From assembly GCA_905221605.1 (NCBI GenBank), contig CAJNDS010002803.1, forward strand, positions 205,001-269,000: a DNA stretch of 64,000 bases. The letters run 5' to 3'. Source of the stretch: Symbiodinium natans (lineage: Eukaryota > Sar > Dinophyceae > Suessiales > Symbiodiniaceae). Positions 35,301 through 43,600 of the stretch are shown here, piece after piece. Every line of letters begins with the position of its first letter. The first letter of the stretch is position 1. The position numbers and the translations under genes were made by a program. Below the pieces are notes generated by a model, which did no database searches, had not been told where the DNA came from, and saw nothing but the letters and a program-made list of their open reading frames with translations.

Positions 35301-35345
35301 GTATGGCCTTGTTGTGACGGTGACAGCGCCAGGCCGGACTCAGAC
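21173..35345 (+). CDS. Calcium-dependent protein kinase (CDPK type): Ser/Thr kinase domain plus EF-hands
   Basis: Kinase exons: 21173-21229 (GPFELGRPLSL); 21399-21434 (VGEGTYGLVFEA, glycine loop); 21752-21992 with an intervening family A element (RRVAVKCFKM, ATP Lys); 23923-23988 (SEHPHIVKMYECFEE); 24251-24304 (LELCRGGELYEYI); microexon 24518-24527 (LPE); 24634-24666 (ARTYFRQMLYA); 24835-24878 (VAFLHKTRIVHRDIK); 25048-25091 (TENFLLL); 25822-25890 (SVIKLCDFGTAVQL, DFG); 26644-26685 (GTLSYTAPEIYARRG, APE); 26841-26884 (ADIWSLGVVLYVLM); 29527-29579 (NYDKLRPGWKKCSDKAK); 29966-29995 (DLVGKLLVVE); 30399-about 30449 (EAKRLDIKKALQHSWLA). EF-hand exons: 30778 (FFSFLDKDAS), 32164 (FFALDMDCDGKLG), 34363 (DENGYVDWVEWAAMAL), 34951 (MIDRPSGDG), 35239 (AVDLLAILND). 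HRDIK, DFG and APE are intact, so it is probably active and calcium-regulated. The exon joining ALM to NYDKL, some EF-hand exons, and the true start and stop are not located. Introns carry arrays, elements and TAC microsatellites. Confidence 0.88.
21270..21375 (+). mobile_element. Family A element
   Basis: A full-length copy from GGGGGGTTTACGAAGATGGG to AAATTCCGAAACCCCC. It lies in the first kinase intron, 23 bp before the glycine-loop exon. Confidence 0.85.
21634..21712. mobile_element. Palindromic short element or hairpin
   Basis: GTAACATTTAACCTTTTCGG and CCAAAGGTTAACCTTTAATT..GGTTAC can fold on each other. It lies in the kinase intron between 21434 and 21752. Single copy here. Confidence 0.5.
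21822..21969 (+). mobile_element. Family A element acting as an intron in the kinase gene
   Basis: Flanking copies of AGATG are at 21818-21822 and 21970-21974. The core AAATAGTAGGACCCCCTTAT is duplicated inside. A GT (GTGTAC, 21826) four bases into the element and a CAG at the right junction (21969-21971) would give a canonical intron. That intron keeps the kinase frame in phase with the next exon at 23923. Confidence 0.82.
22046..22132 (-). repeat. CCCTAAA array (about 12 units)
   Basis: A long clean array in the kinase intron that starts at 21993. Confidence 0.96.
22150..22262 (-). mobile_element. Family A element, reverse orientation
   Basis: It reads GTGGTTTCCGAAATTGGGG at the left, AATCCTACTATTTGGGG in the core and CATAAACCCC at the right. 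ACATG flanks both sides. Confidence 0.8.
24959..25029 (-). repeat. CCCTAAA array (about 10 units)
   Basis: Lies in the short kinase intron between the HRDIK exon and the TENFLLL exon, ending about 20 bp before the latter. Confidence 0.96.
25110..25312. mobile_element. Possible family E element with AT/TATTTA tract
   Basis: The left CTATATCCCCCTTAGGAATT and the right ATTAAGGTTCTGAGGGGAGT are near-inverted. Between them are an (AT)n run and (TATTTA)n units at about 25158-25245. Lies in the kinase intron from 25092 to 25821. Confidence 0.5.
25484..25590 (+). mobile_element. Family A element
   Basis: From GGGGGTTTACGAAAACAGGG to AATATCGTAAGCCCCTC; a diverged full-length copy. Confidence 0.8.
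25666..25762 (+). mobile_element. Family A element fused at its right end to a CCCTAAA array
   Basis: From GGTTTACCAAAATAAGGGGG to AATTTCGTAGAAACCC, where the terminal CCCCC is replaced by CCCTAAACCC. The array runs on to 25795. Confidence 0.8.
25891..25935 (+). repeat. TTTAGGG array 3 bp after the DFG exon
   Basis: The exon ends CTCAGG at 25890 and the intron begins GAGTTTAGGG, a GA donor immediately followed by six TTTAGGG units. Confidence 0.95.
25950..26061 (+). mobile_element. Family A element
   Basis: A full copy, GGGGGTTTACGAAAATGGGG to AATCTTGTAAACCCCC, with ATGTG on both sides. Confidence 0.85.
27892..28665 (+). repeat. (TAC)n-rich microsatellite block, about 770 bp
   Basis: About 240 bp of the 12-bp unit TACTACTACCTA give way to TACTACCAC, pure (TAC)n and TACTACTAG variants. 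It lies in the large kinase intron after 26884. Long poly-Tyr/Thr/Leu open frames here are artefacts. Confidence 0.95.
28692..28769 (+). repeat. TTTAGGG array (about 10 units)
   Basis: Placed between the two TAC microsatellite blocks, with TTGAGGG and TTTCGGG variants. Confidence 0.95.
28871..29300 (+). repeat. (TAC/TGC)n microsatellite block
   Basis: Blocks follow in order: TACTACTAG, (TAC)n, CTCCTG, CTGCTA and GCA. It mirrors the variant order of 27892-28665 in part, suggesting one expanding tract split by the TTTAGGG array. Confidence 0.93.
29870..29921 (-). repeat. CCCTAAA array ending CCCTCAG
   Basis: About seven units with two CTCTAAA variants; the final unit is CCCTCAG, a potential splice acceptor, 45 bp before the kinase exon at 29966. 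Confidence 0.93.
30008..30165 (+). repeat. Imperfect direct repeat
   Basis: ACATCAGAACCCTCTTTAGAGG near 30060 recurs as ATCAGAGCACTCTTCAGAGG near 30125, and ACATCAGAGCCC again at 30168. Unit spacing is about 65 bp then 45 bp. Nature unknown. Confidence 0.5.
30262..30362. mobile_element. Family F element
   Basis: The left end CTACTATTTGCTTAAGAACC is the cleanest family F terminus here. The right end GGGGGAGTTCTAG is shortened. Ends about 35 bp before the last kinase-domain exon. Confidence 0.8.
31606..31920 (+). repeat. CT-rich and AT/TG microsatellite cluster
   Basis: (CT)n and (CTTT)n at 31606-31745, with TATATA and TGTGTG tracts to 31915. Intronic in the EF-hand part of the kinase gene. 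Confidence 0.85.
32049..32147 (+). mobile_element. Family A element
   Basis: From GGGAGTTTACGAAAATAAGG to AATTTGGGAAACCCCC, with the consensus core AATAGTAGGATTCCCTTATA. It ends about 15 bp before the EF-hand exon at 32164. Confidence 0.88.
33000..33098 (+). mobile_element. Family A element, diverged left end
   Basis: The core AATACTAGGATCCCCTTGTA and the right end AATTTCGGAAACCCCCC are clear; the left terminus is degenerate. Confidence 0.8.
35133..35224. mobile_element. Family B element with 16-bp flanking duplication
   Basis: TTGGGATGTTTCCACCTTGT at the left and AAGGGGGAACATCTCAA at the right. The flanks GTGCAACCACTAAGGC (35117-35132) and GTGCAACCGCTCAGGC (35225-35240) match at 14 of 16 bases. 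The right flank contains the acceptor of the exon at 35239. Confidence 0.8.
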
Positions 35346-35668
35346 TCAGTCTCTTCAAGACGAGGCCGCCGTGGGTTTGGGGTTTAGGGTTTGGGGTTTA
35401 GGATTTAGGCGCAAGTCCTGTCGCGATTTAAGACCGGCCAACCCTGGCTTGGTGTCAGAAGGGTTCAGCTCTGCTTCTTTCGGTACGGAAGGCCGCTGAA
35501 ATGCCCAGTCATGCCGTACAGGCTATACACAGCAGGCACATACCGGATGACGATGGCTGTTTCTTGCATGAGCAAAAGCAGAAGAGACGGCTCTTCAGGC
35601 GAGATCTTTGCTTGAGAAGTGGTCCTCCAAGGAGTCCCAGGCCTGATTGGCAATCTGTTCACCGAGTT

Positions 35669-35669
<1 letters not shown>

Positions 35670-35721
<52 letters not shown>
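35670..35721 (+). repeat. Poly-G run of 52
   Basis: Uninterrupted G run, the longest homopolymer in the window. Length in the genome may differ. Confidence 0.9.
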
Positions 35722-35722
<1 letters not shown>

Positions 35723-35899
35723 CTCGCAGCTCGTGGCCTCAGGGACCTTTCCTAACACACGGTTATGACATAAAAGATGTGCTTTTGTAGTGCTTCTCGC
35801 ACTACGCAAAGAACGTTTTGAGCTGCTGTGGTTAAGGCTCACAATTATTATGTCGATTTGCCTTCGCTATATGTGCTGTCGCTATATGTACGTTTGCTA

Positions 35900-35903
35900 T
35901 CGC

Positions 35904-35934
<31 letters not shown>

Positions 35935-35945
35935 TTATTTATTTA
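35900..35945 (+). repeat. (AT)n / TATT microsatellite
   Basis: Simple AT run followed by TTATTTAT units. No coding signal nearby. Confidence 0.9.
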
Positions 35946-36419
35946 TATTTACGTTTGCTACTGACTTTTAAGTGATTGGACCTGATCGGACTTCATCAGT
36001 GACAATTAAGAAAAAGTGCAAAATTTCACTGTCCAATTAGTCACATGCACGTGCTGCAGGCTAAAAAGCTATTTAGGCATCCTCGATGGTGACCATTTGC
36101 AGGACCCAAACTACGAACTTAACTTTCAACAGAATTAACTTTTAGTGGGTTTAGGGGCCTGGATAATTCTTAGACTATTATTAAATTAATGGGATCTGTG
36201 ACACTGGGGTTATGGCGAATCAGGCGCCAATTCTCTGGGAACAGTGGGATTTTGGTCCTGTTGCTTTAGGCTGTGGCAGCCCCGTCCACATATGTAAATC
36301 AGTTTCTATAAATTCAAGTGATTTACCCAAGTTGATTTGAGATGCATGAAGGTGTGAGAGGCGGATTCTGAGGGCTTGCAGGATGCAGCGTGCAAATAAC
36401 ATATGCTAGCGGTGACGCT

Positions 36420-39400
36420 GGCGCGTCTAAAGCTTATCGTAGGCCGGTCGAATTTGACGATGACGGAACGGCGCTGGTGCGAGGGGTTAGGGTTTGGGTT
36501 CTTTGAACTTGTAGGCTGAAGTTGTAGAGTTGCATGCACAGTTAGCTGCACTGCTGTTTCACAGGAGTTGCAGTAGGAGCCCGGTTGGGACGCAGATAGT
36601 GTCGGCTTCAGGTTTTCGCATGATTCAGAAACATGCCTCCATGCTTTGGAGCCCAAGCATGTCCAAACACAAAGCCCCGCATCTGCCGTACTCTACCGCA
36701 AAGATTCCCCGAAGTTCTGCCATGTCCCTAAACCCTAAACCCGAACCCTAAACCCTAAACCCCCTATGTTCTGGGCAGGCGCCTCACATGTTGCTGCAGG
36801 ACGCCCATCGGCTGTTGCAGGCCGGCCAGAAAGCCACAGAGTTTGGGGTTTAGGGTTTAGGGTTGAGGGTTAGTTTAGGGAGGTTTGGCGAGCGAAGAGA
36901 GGTGCAGAAAGCACAGGTCGTACTGGTAGTCACAAGAAAGCCTACAAACAACAAGAAAGACAGATTCAGAAACAAGGGCAGAATCAGGAAGCCAATTCGG
37001 AAACTGTTGGCAATCGCAGGTAGAAGTAATGTCCGATATTTTGTGGGGGTTCCATTTTGTAAGATTTCAAAGGGGAACTGTCACGTCAAAGTGAGTCCTT
37101 GGCAAAACTGACTTGAAAAGTAGGTGCTTGTGATTTCTCATGTGCTTTTCGATATTTGTGGTTGCATAACGGCTACACGTCTTCGAGAAGTCGCAGGAAG
37201 CTTTGAAAGGTCTGCGAGACCTCAAGTGTAGAGACACCCCCTTCACCTTAGCTCCCCCCCCCCCCCCCCCCCCTCCCCCAATTTTCGGAAACCCCCAAAT
37301 GGCAATCGCCTTCTCCGCATGCTGCTGCCTCTACTACTTGCTTAAGAACCCCCCCAAAATAAAAGACAGTAATCCTTATATTACCCTTAAAGGAAGAATA
37401 TTGTTATAACCCCCCAAAAATAGAAAGATAGTAATCCCTATTAGGGTAGGGCCGGTCCACACTAACAGTCACCACCAGCAGACCCACAAATAAAAGCACC
37501 CGGTAAATGCCCAAAAATTGACTGGGATTCCTGCTATTCCTGGTGCTATTTCTGGTGCTATTTTTTGTGCTATTCCTGGTGCTATTTCTGGTGCAATTTT
37601 TTGTGCTATTCCTGGTGCTATTTCTGGTGCTATTTTTTGTGCTATTGTTTGTGCTATTTCTGGTGCTATTTCTGGTGCTATTTCTGGTGCTGTTTCTGGT
37701 GCTATGTGACTACCAGTCACCATCAGCAGACCCACAAAAAACAGCACCCGGTAAATGCTAAGCTGCTAAAATTGACTGGGATCCCTGGTGCTATTTCTGG
37801 TGCTATTTTTTGTGCTATTCCTGGTGCTATTTCTGGTGCTATTTTTTGTGCTATTCCTGGTGCTATTTCTGGTGCTATTTTTTGTGCTATTGTTTGTGCT
37901 ATTTCTGGTGCTATTTCTGTTGCTATGTGACTAGCAGTCACCACCAGCAGACCCACAAAAAGAAGCACCCGGTAAATGCTAAAATTGACTGGGATTCCTG
38001 GTGCTATTTCTGGCCTGTGTGTTATAAGGCCACGGCGTTATTTGACTGTTAGTGTGGACCGGCCGAACCCAAATCCCTATATCACCCTTAAAGGAAGACT
38101 ATTGTTTTTTTTTTTGGGGGGGGGGGTTCTTAAACAATTCGTAGGTCTGCTTTCTGATTCAAGTTCGGCCCCTGGCTTCTGGGTTCCCCGCATTGCTTTG
38201 CGAACTTGTTTTCTGAAAACCCTGAACCCTAAACCCTAAACCGACCTGGCTGTCTGCTTTCTGATTCAGCCTCTCTGGTGTCCTGATTTCTGGCGCGGTT
38301 TCTGAATTCCGTCGTGCCCGGAAGGTGCATGCAAGACTTGCTACAGAAGGGCCCGGGAGGTACCCTCGACACCGAGTCTCATAACCTGTGGGCTGAACCA
38401 ACTTGTGCCGAATTTTTCTGAACCCTAAACCCTAAACCCTAAACCCTAAACCCTAAACCCTAAACTTTAAACCATGAACCCTAAACCCTAAACTTTCAAC
38501 CCTAAACCCGAAACCCTAAACCCATAAACAAAATCCCAGAGTTCCCGAAGCCTCCGAGTCTGTGGTGATCGATCCCGAAGGGTGAACTCCGAGTCTGTGG
38601 TGATCGATCCCGAAGGGTGAAGATCAGAGACCACCAGACAACCCTGCAGATGGCTTGGTCCTTATAACAGTCCTTACAAGGGATGATACTAGGGGGGGGG
38701 GGGGGGGGGGGTACTTTTATCCCAATTAAGGACTGTTAGTGGTGAGTATAAGGGGGAAGGGTACTAGAATCCCTGTTAAGGAATGTTCGTATAAGGGGGA
38801 AACATGCCAAAAGATGGCGGTCAGCCTGGCCAAGAATCTCGATGCTTGGAGCCGTGTGTAAACAGCCCGCAGGACTGGATGCGGGCTATGGGTTCTTCAC
38901 CCCCGCAGGAAAACTCCGAAACCCTAAGCCCTAACCCCTAAACCCTAAACCCGAAACCCGAAACCCTTGTCCAAGCCTTGGCCAGGCCGTTGCTACAGAG
39001 TGCTGGCTGCCAGCTAACGCAAGTTCTTGCCTTGGCTACCCGTAAGACAGGGTCCGAGAGACCTCCGTGATGGTTTAAGGTTTAGGGACCTCCGTGATGG
39101 TTTAGGGTTTAGGGTTTCAGGTTTAGGGTTTAGGGGTTTTCAGGGTGCGCACAATCCCTGCCAAGAAGTTATGAAAGCCCACTGTGACCTGAGAAGCCCG
39201 CGATTCGGCAGGACACTTCAGACTTACGAAGGTCGTTGCTCAATGTTCTTTCGCATTTGTTTTCTCACACCTAAACCCTAAACCCTAAACCCTAAACCCT
39301 AAGTCCCCCCTGCTTTTCTTGCGTGTTTTCTGCTCCTCCACGGCAGAGGCACTGCTTCCCCATCCAACCAGTCCGCAAAGCAGCCTGGCTGGCCTGGGCC

Positions 39401-39572
39401 TTAAAGGCCCGTGCCTATCGACAATGTTCATGCAGCGAGACCCTAAACCCTAAACCCTAAACCCTAAACCCTAAACCCTAAACCCTAAACCCTAAACCCT
39501 AAACCCTAAACCCTAAACCCTAAACCCTAAACCCTAAACCCTAAACCCTAAACCCTAAACCCTAAACCCTAG

Positions 39573-39609
<37 letters not shown>

Positions 39610-40062
39610 GCTAGAAGTTCGTGGCAAAGCTGTGCATTGTGGAGATGCTCAGCTCAGGCTGGGATGCTGCGAGCAGGCCCATGCAGACATGAGGCCATTC
39701 TGGTTTAGGGGATAGGGGTTTGGGGTTTGGGGTTTAGGGTTTAGGGTTGAGGGTTGAGGGTTTAGGGTGGTACTTGCAAGACCGTCTTCGCTCTCGCAGC
39801 AGGTCGAGTTCATCCGAGTTGTGGTCGGACCTGTGGTTATTTCTCAAAGTAGAGGGGACCCCTTTTCTACCCCAAATAGAATAGAATCCCCTTAAAGGGA
39901 CCCCCAAGAAGGGCACCCCCTGTTTTCGGAAACTCCCATGTAAAGGAAGAGCAAGTCAGACAAGCCACAAGACCTGCAATGCTTCGACTTGTGGAAGGCT
40001 TGAGACCATTCCGCGGGTTTCGGCAATGCCGAACAACGCAGAGGCGCTGTGAACTGAAGTAA
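36420..40062 (+). CDS. Exons of an unrecognised gene ending at 40062
   Basis: Exon-like pieces in order: about 36430-36482 (RRPVEFDDDGTALVRG); about 36659-36725 (possible start, MSKHKAPHLPYSTAKI); about 36773-36840 (QAPHMLLQDAHRLLQAGQKA, then GTTTGG and an array); about 38600-38654 continuing at 38819 across a family B element (TTLQMAVSLAKNLDAW); about 38966-39058 (VQALARPLLQSAGCQLTQV); about 39143-39225 (GAHNPCQEVMKAHCDLRS); about 39613-39690 (KFVAKLCIVEMLSSGWDA); about 39946-40062 (EEQVRQATRPAMLRLVEGL to TAA). The peptides are helical and moderately hydrophobic. I recognise no domain. Its 5' limit against the kinase gene is uncertain, so the first piece could belong to either. Confidence 0.5.
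37328..38143. mobile_element. Family F element split by a nested element
   Basis: The left part 37328-37447 starts ACTACTTGCTTAAGAACCCC. The right part 38067-38143 contains CCCTTAAAGGAAGACTATTG and ends GGGGTTCTTAAACAATTCGT. The two halves are separated by the inverted-repeat element at 37448-38066. Confidence 0.75.
37448..38066. mobile_element. Nested element: GGCCGGTCCACACTAACAGT inverted ends around a minisatellite
   Basis: The ends are GGCCGGTCCACACTAACAGT and ACTGTTAGTGTGGACCGGCC, a perfect 20-bp inverted repeat. Inside are three copies of a unit with CAGACCCACAAA and AAATTGACTGGGAT, followed by 12- and 24-bp repeats of CTGGTGCTATTT and TTTTTTGTGCTATT. Repetitive Gly-Ala-Ile-Ser frames here are artefacts. 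Confidence 0.85.
38418..38523 (-). repeat. CCCTAAA array with variants
   Basis: About 14 units; the second half carries ACTTTAAACC, ACCATGAACC and CCCGAAA variants. Confidence 0.94.
38552..38621 (+). repeat. 35-bp tandem duplication
   Basis: Two nearly perfect copies of a 35-bp unit containing GTCTGTGGTGATCGATCCCG. The second leads into an exon-like frame. 35 is not a multiple of three, so both copies cannot be coding in one frame. Confidence 0.9.
38655..38810. mobile_element. Family B element interrupting an exon
   Basis: It starts TTGGTCCTTATAACAGTCCT and ends AAGGGGGAAACATGCCAA. The flanks CAGATGGC (38647-38654) and AAGATGGC (38811-38818) match at 7 of 8. Removing it with one flank joins TTLQMA to VSLAKNLDAW in frame. 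It contains a G run of 20 and an internal second right-end-like motif. Confidence 0.78.
39440..39571 (-). repeat. CCCTAAA array, about 19 units
   Basis: The longest uninterrupted 7-mer array in the window; followed directly by a (CA)n tract to 39606. Confidence 0.97.
39572..39606 (+). repeat. (CA)n microsatellite
   Basis: Begins directly after the CCCTAAA array, about 10 bp before the next exon-like piece. Confidence 0.95.
39853..39937 (+). mobile_element. Family A element, 5'-shortened
   Basis: The core AAATAGAATAGAATCCCC and the right end TTTTCGGAAACTCCC are present. It lies directly upstream of the terminal exon of the gene ending at 40062. Confidence 0.78.
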
Positions 40063-40688
40063 ACGAGAGATGTCAAATCCAATCGTAAGCTAGAGGAGTT
40101 AGGAGAATGAAGATATGATCAGTTAAGTTACAGAAGTTGCAAGTGAATTGGGCTTCGATAACGCTCATCAGTTCCATCTGAACAGAAAGGCATTAAACTT
40201 CAGTCAACAAGAAACAATGAAGTACAACAACAATGAGATACACTGGCCGAGCCGGCCCTTGCCTAAACGTTCCGCTGGTTAGATGTCGTTTCGATTCCTC
40301 CTTGTCCAAGTAATCCCCGGCAGCACGCCCCATCTCCAGCCAACACCCTCCAGCCGGCTGGAACGGGTTAGAGAGTGGCTGCGGCTGGAGGGAGCTGGTG
40401 TAAAGGTTGGCTGGAGTGCGCTTGCTGGAGGGGGCTGGAGCGGGTTGGTTGGCTTTTTGGATGAGGCCAATGGGCTTTCGATAGATCACGTAAGTCATGT
40501 ATTTCAGAACGACACAGGCATGTATGTATGTATGTACGTATGTAGTTTCTTATGTGTGCATATATATATATATATACAGAAATATATGTGCGTTTCATAG
40601 ACTCCCCAAGCAGTGCTTGCACTGGGTTCTGACGTTGGGAGAAACAGCAAATTGCTAGTTTGTCCCTGCAGCGAGCGCGCTCGACCAC
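40063..40688. other. Intergenic spacer
   Basis: Follows the TAA at 40060-40062. It holds GGCTGGAG-type short repeats (40330-40450), TATG repeats and an (AT)n run at 40558-40576. No gene recognised. Confidence 0.4.
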
Positions 40689-43600
40689 ATGCGGTCTCGT
40701 CTAGGCACAGTGTGCCATGGTGTCCTCATCGTGGCAGTCCCAAATGTCGCGCTCTCGCCCGTAGGTCTCGTGCGCTTTCCGTGCTCTCCAAGTCATGGGC
40801 CTGTCGGTCTCCTCTTCGTGCTCGTTTTGCTCTCTTTTTTAAGCCTGTCGCGCGCTGCTCTCTCCCGCGTGCCGCCCCAAAAAATCTCCTCTTCTTGGGA
40901 GGGGGGGTGGGGGGTGCTCCCTCCTTGAAGAAGGGAGTTTTGGGACTTCGCGGCTTCGCGGGTCCGAGGGTCGAGCTTTCGCCTCGGTCGTATCATCTGG
41001 AGCAGTGCAACCGAGTGCTTTGGAGGTGGTCATGAGGGTGCTTTTCAAAGTGAGCACTTTGACACTGTTTTGGGTCTGCACCGGCATATAAGGCAGAATG
41101 AGAAAATCGTTAGAAAGATCGTAGACTGCAGTTTCAGCTTGAGTTAACGCAGGCATTTAACGTTCTCGTCTTGGACTGCGCATGTCTGGCAGGAGACACT
41201 GCCCTGACTGTCGGGCACGCTTTGGCAGGCGGTCGCATAGCCCCTAAACGCATCCAAGGCTCATGCGAATAGGAGTTAAGACATGTTAAGATACCAGAAC
41301 CGATTCTCAGTGGCAACTTCACTCCAAGCTGCGTTCAAGGGCGTTGTCTCCGTAGGCTCTAGGGCCTCAGGCGCCACGTGGCGCAGCATAGCGGCGTAGC
41401 GCGAGTGGCCGGGCGGTTTCCGGTGCAATGGCAGATGGTCCGTCGGCCAACGTCGGCCAAGGTTTCACCGGCTCCGGCGCGGGACTCAAAGCAGTTCCGA
41501 GGAGCCACTAAAACGCAGCGCCTACTCGCCGCACCAGATGTATCCTGGCTACGCAGTGCTTTCAAATTCTGTTGGGGCTTTGCATCCTGGTCCTGGCTTC
41601 TTCTCAGACTCAAAGAGCTAAACCATGTGGCTTTGGGATGCAGAAGCTTCATTGGATCGAGACTGGGGGTTCGGGTATCAGGTCATGGGCTGATCGCCCT
41701 AAACCCTAAACCCTAAACCCTAAACCCTAAACCCTAAACCCTAAACCCTAAACCCTAAACCCTAAACCCTAAACCCTAAACCTGCAGAAGGCACCTTGGG
41801 GGGGCATTTGGGCTTCGGGCTTGCCGCGGGGAGGGTCGAAGTTCCGGTTGTGGCCTGCCTCGGCCTGACTGTGAGTTTCCATGAGTTCCTGCACAAGGCT
41901 ATGAGGTTTAGGGTTTAGGGTTTAGGGTTTAGGGTTTAGGGGCAGAAGCCATTCGGCTCCCTGCAGCCGTGAATATGGCTCCCAGGCTGTCAACCTGAGC
42001 GTAGAATGAAGACGTGTACATAGCTGGAACTCCCTGGCTTCAAATGGATGGAAGCCGGATCCATGTCAAAGACATGCGGAGGGCTCAGCTCCAACCCTAA
42101 ACCCTAAACCCATCTTCTTCATCCTCCTTCCCTCCCCCGGTTTTCCCTCGTTTCCCCGAGGTTGACCGATGAAGCTCCGACGGTTCCAACGGTTCCAACT
42201 CCTGTTCTGGTCCTGGCGGCCTTGGAACTCATGCTGCTGCTTCTGGCGCTGCGGTTCCCGGGCGCTCTGCCAGAAGTTGGATTCGTCATGGTGGCACTCC
42301 TGGCGCTTTCCTATCTGCAGCCAATCCTATGGCAGCGCCCACAGCTTGGGGCCTCTCAGAAACTGAAAGCAGAGGGCGACTCTGCTTTTGAGAGCCACCG
42401 GCTGGCGCACAGGAATGTGCAAAGTTTATTCATGGAGCTCTTGCTGCTCCTGCTTGTCAACGTCGCGGCGTCCTTGGTCAAGTTTTCGCCTGGGATGGCA
42501 GAAGTCTGCAGCGTGGCCCTGATTCTTTGTCATTGTGGGGTAACATTTTACATTCTTAAGGGTACGTAGACTCAATAAGGAATGTAAATGTACATGTGTA
42601 ATACGAATTAGCCCAACCATGAACTAGGATTGCGGATGCCGTCCGTTCCTTGGTGCTGCAGGCCGCTGCACCCCAGGCCAGAGTCGTCCAAAGCCACAAG
42701 TTAACCTTATCTCCCCAAAAGGACACCCGGTATAGACACTCACCAAGATTGAAAAGGAACCTTATATACACTTACCAATAACAGCAATATAAACCCTGCT
42801 TCATGTGGGGGGGTCTAGGAAAATTGGGGACCCCGAAAATGGACCTGCAGATACTGGGATCTTCTTACAATAAGGACCTCCAAAAGGTACAACCAGTATC
42901 GTAGACCCCCATGTTGCTAGCAGACGACACTCATGGTACACAATGGCGGACACAAACTGCAACAGTTGTGCCTGCAGATTAAACCAGCTCATGTTCGGAA
43001 GCTTCTTGGGAGGCAACCGAGGAGAAGTTTGATGTTCCCAGAGAGGAGGTGATCCCAGTGGACCATAGCAAGCGTGGGGGTGTCACTCGGTGCCACAACC
43101 GATTCGCATAGTTCTGCTGGCGCTTTGCAATTCATGATAATGCTTATAATGATCCGTTTACACTCACAATATATTACCATGATTATGAATCATGTTTTTT
43201 TTTCAAACTCATTTCTCCAAGCATATTGCTCTGATCATATGGGCATTTCCCAAAATAGGGGAACCCTTTTCATACCCCCAATAGGATTAGAATCCCCTTA
43301 AAGGGACCCCCCAAAAAGGGTACCCCTTATTTTTCGGAAACCGCCCTATATATTGCAGTGATTATGAATAATGGCTTTAAACTCATTTTTCCAAGCATAG
43401 TGCTCTGATCATATGGTGGGTGGGGTCCGAAAATAGGGGTACCCTTTTGGGGGTTCCTAAAATAAGGATTACACGATTTTGGGGTACATGAAGGGAACCT
43501 CCCCCTCCCCCCATTTTTCGGAAATACCCGTATGCTGAACCCTAAACCCTAAACCCTAAACCCTAAACCCTAAACCCTAAACCCTAAACTCCCCCCCCAT

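Noticed and set aside
37469-37968. Repetitive Gly-Ala-Ile-Ser and Pro-Glu-Ile-Ala frames resembling a structural or ice-binding-like protein
   Set aside because: They follow the 12- and 24-bp minisatellite exactly on both strands and lie inside an inverted-repeat element.
39440-39571. Chromosome end (true telomere)
   Set aside because: Arrays are internal, occur in both orientations, and genes continue on both sides of each.
40689-40928. Hydrophobic 79-codon frame taken as a definite signal-anchor N terminus
   Set aside because: The frame could be chance in a CT-rich stretch. It is mentioned only as a possible start for the membrane-protein gene.
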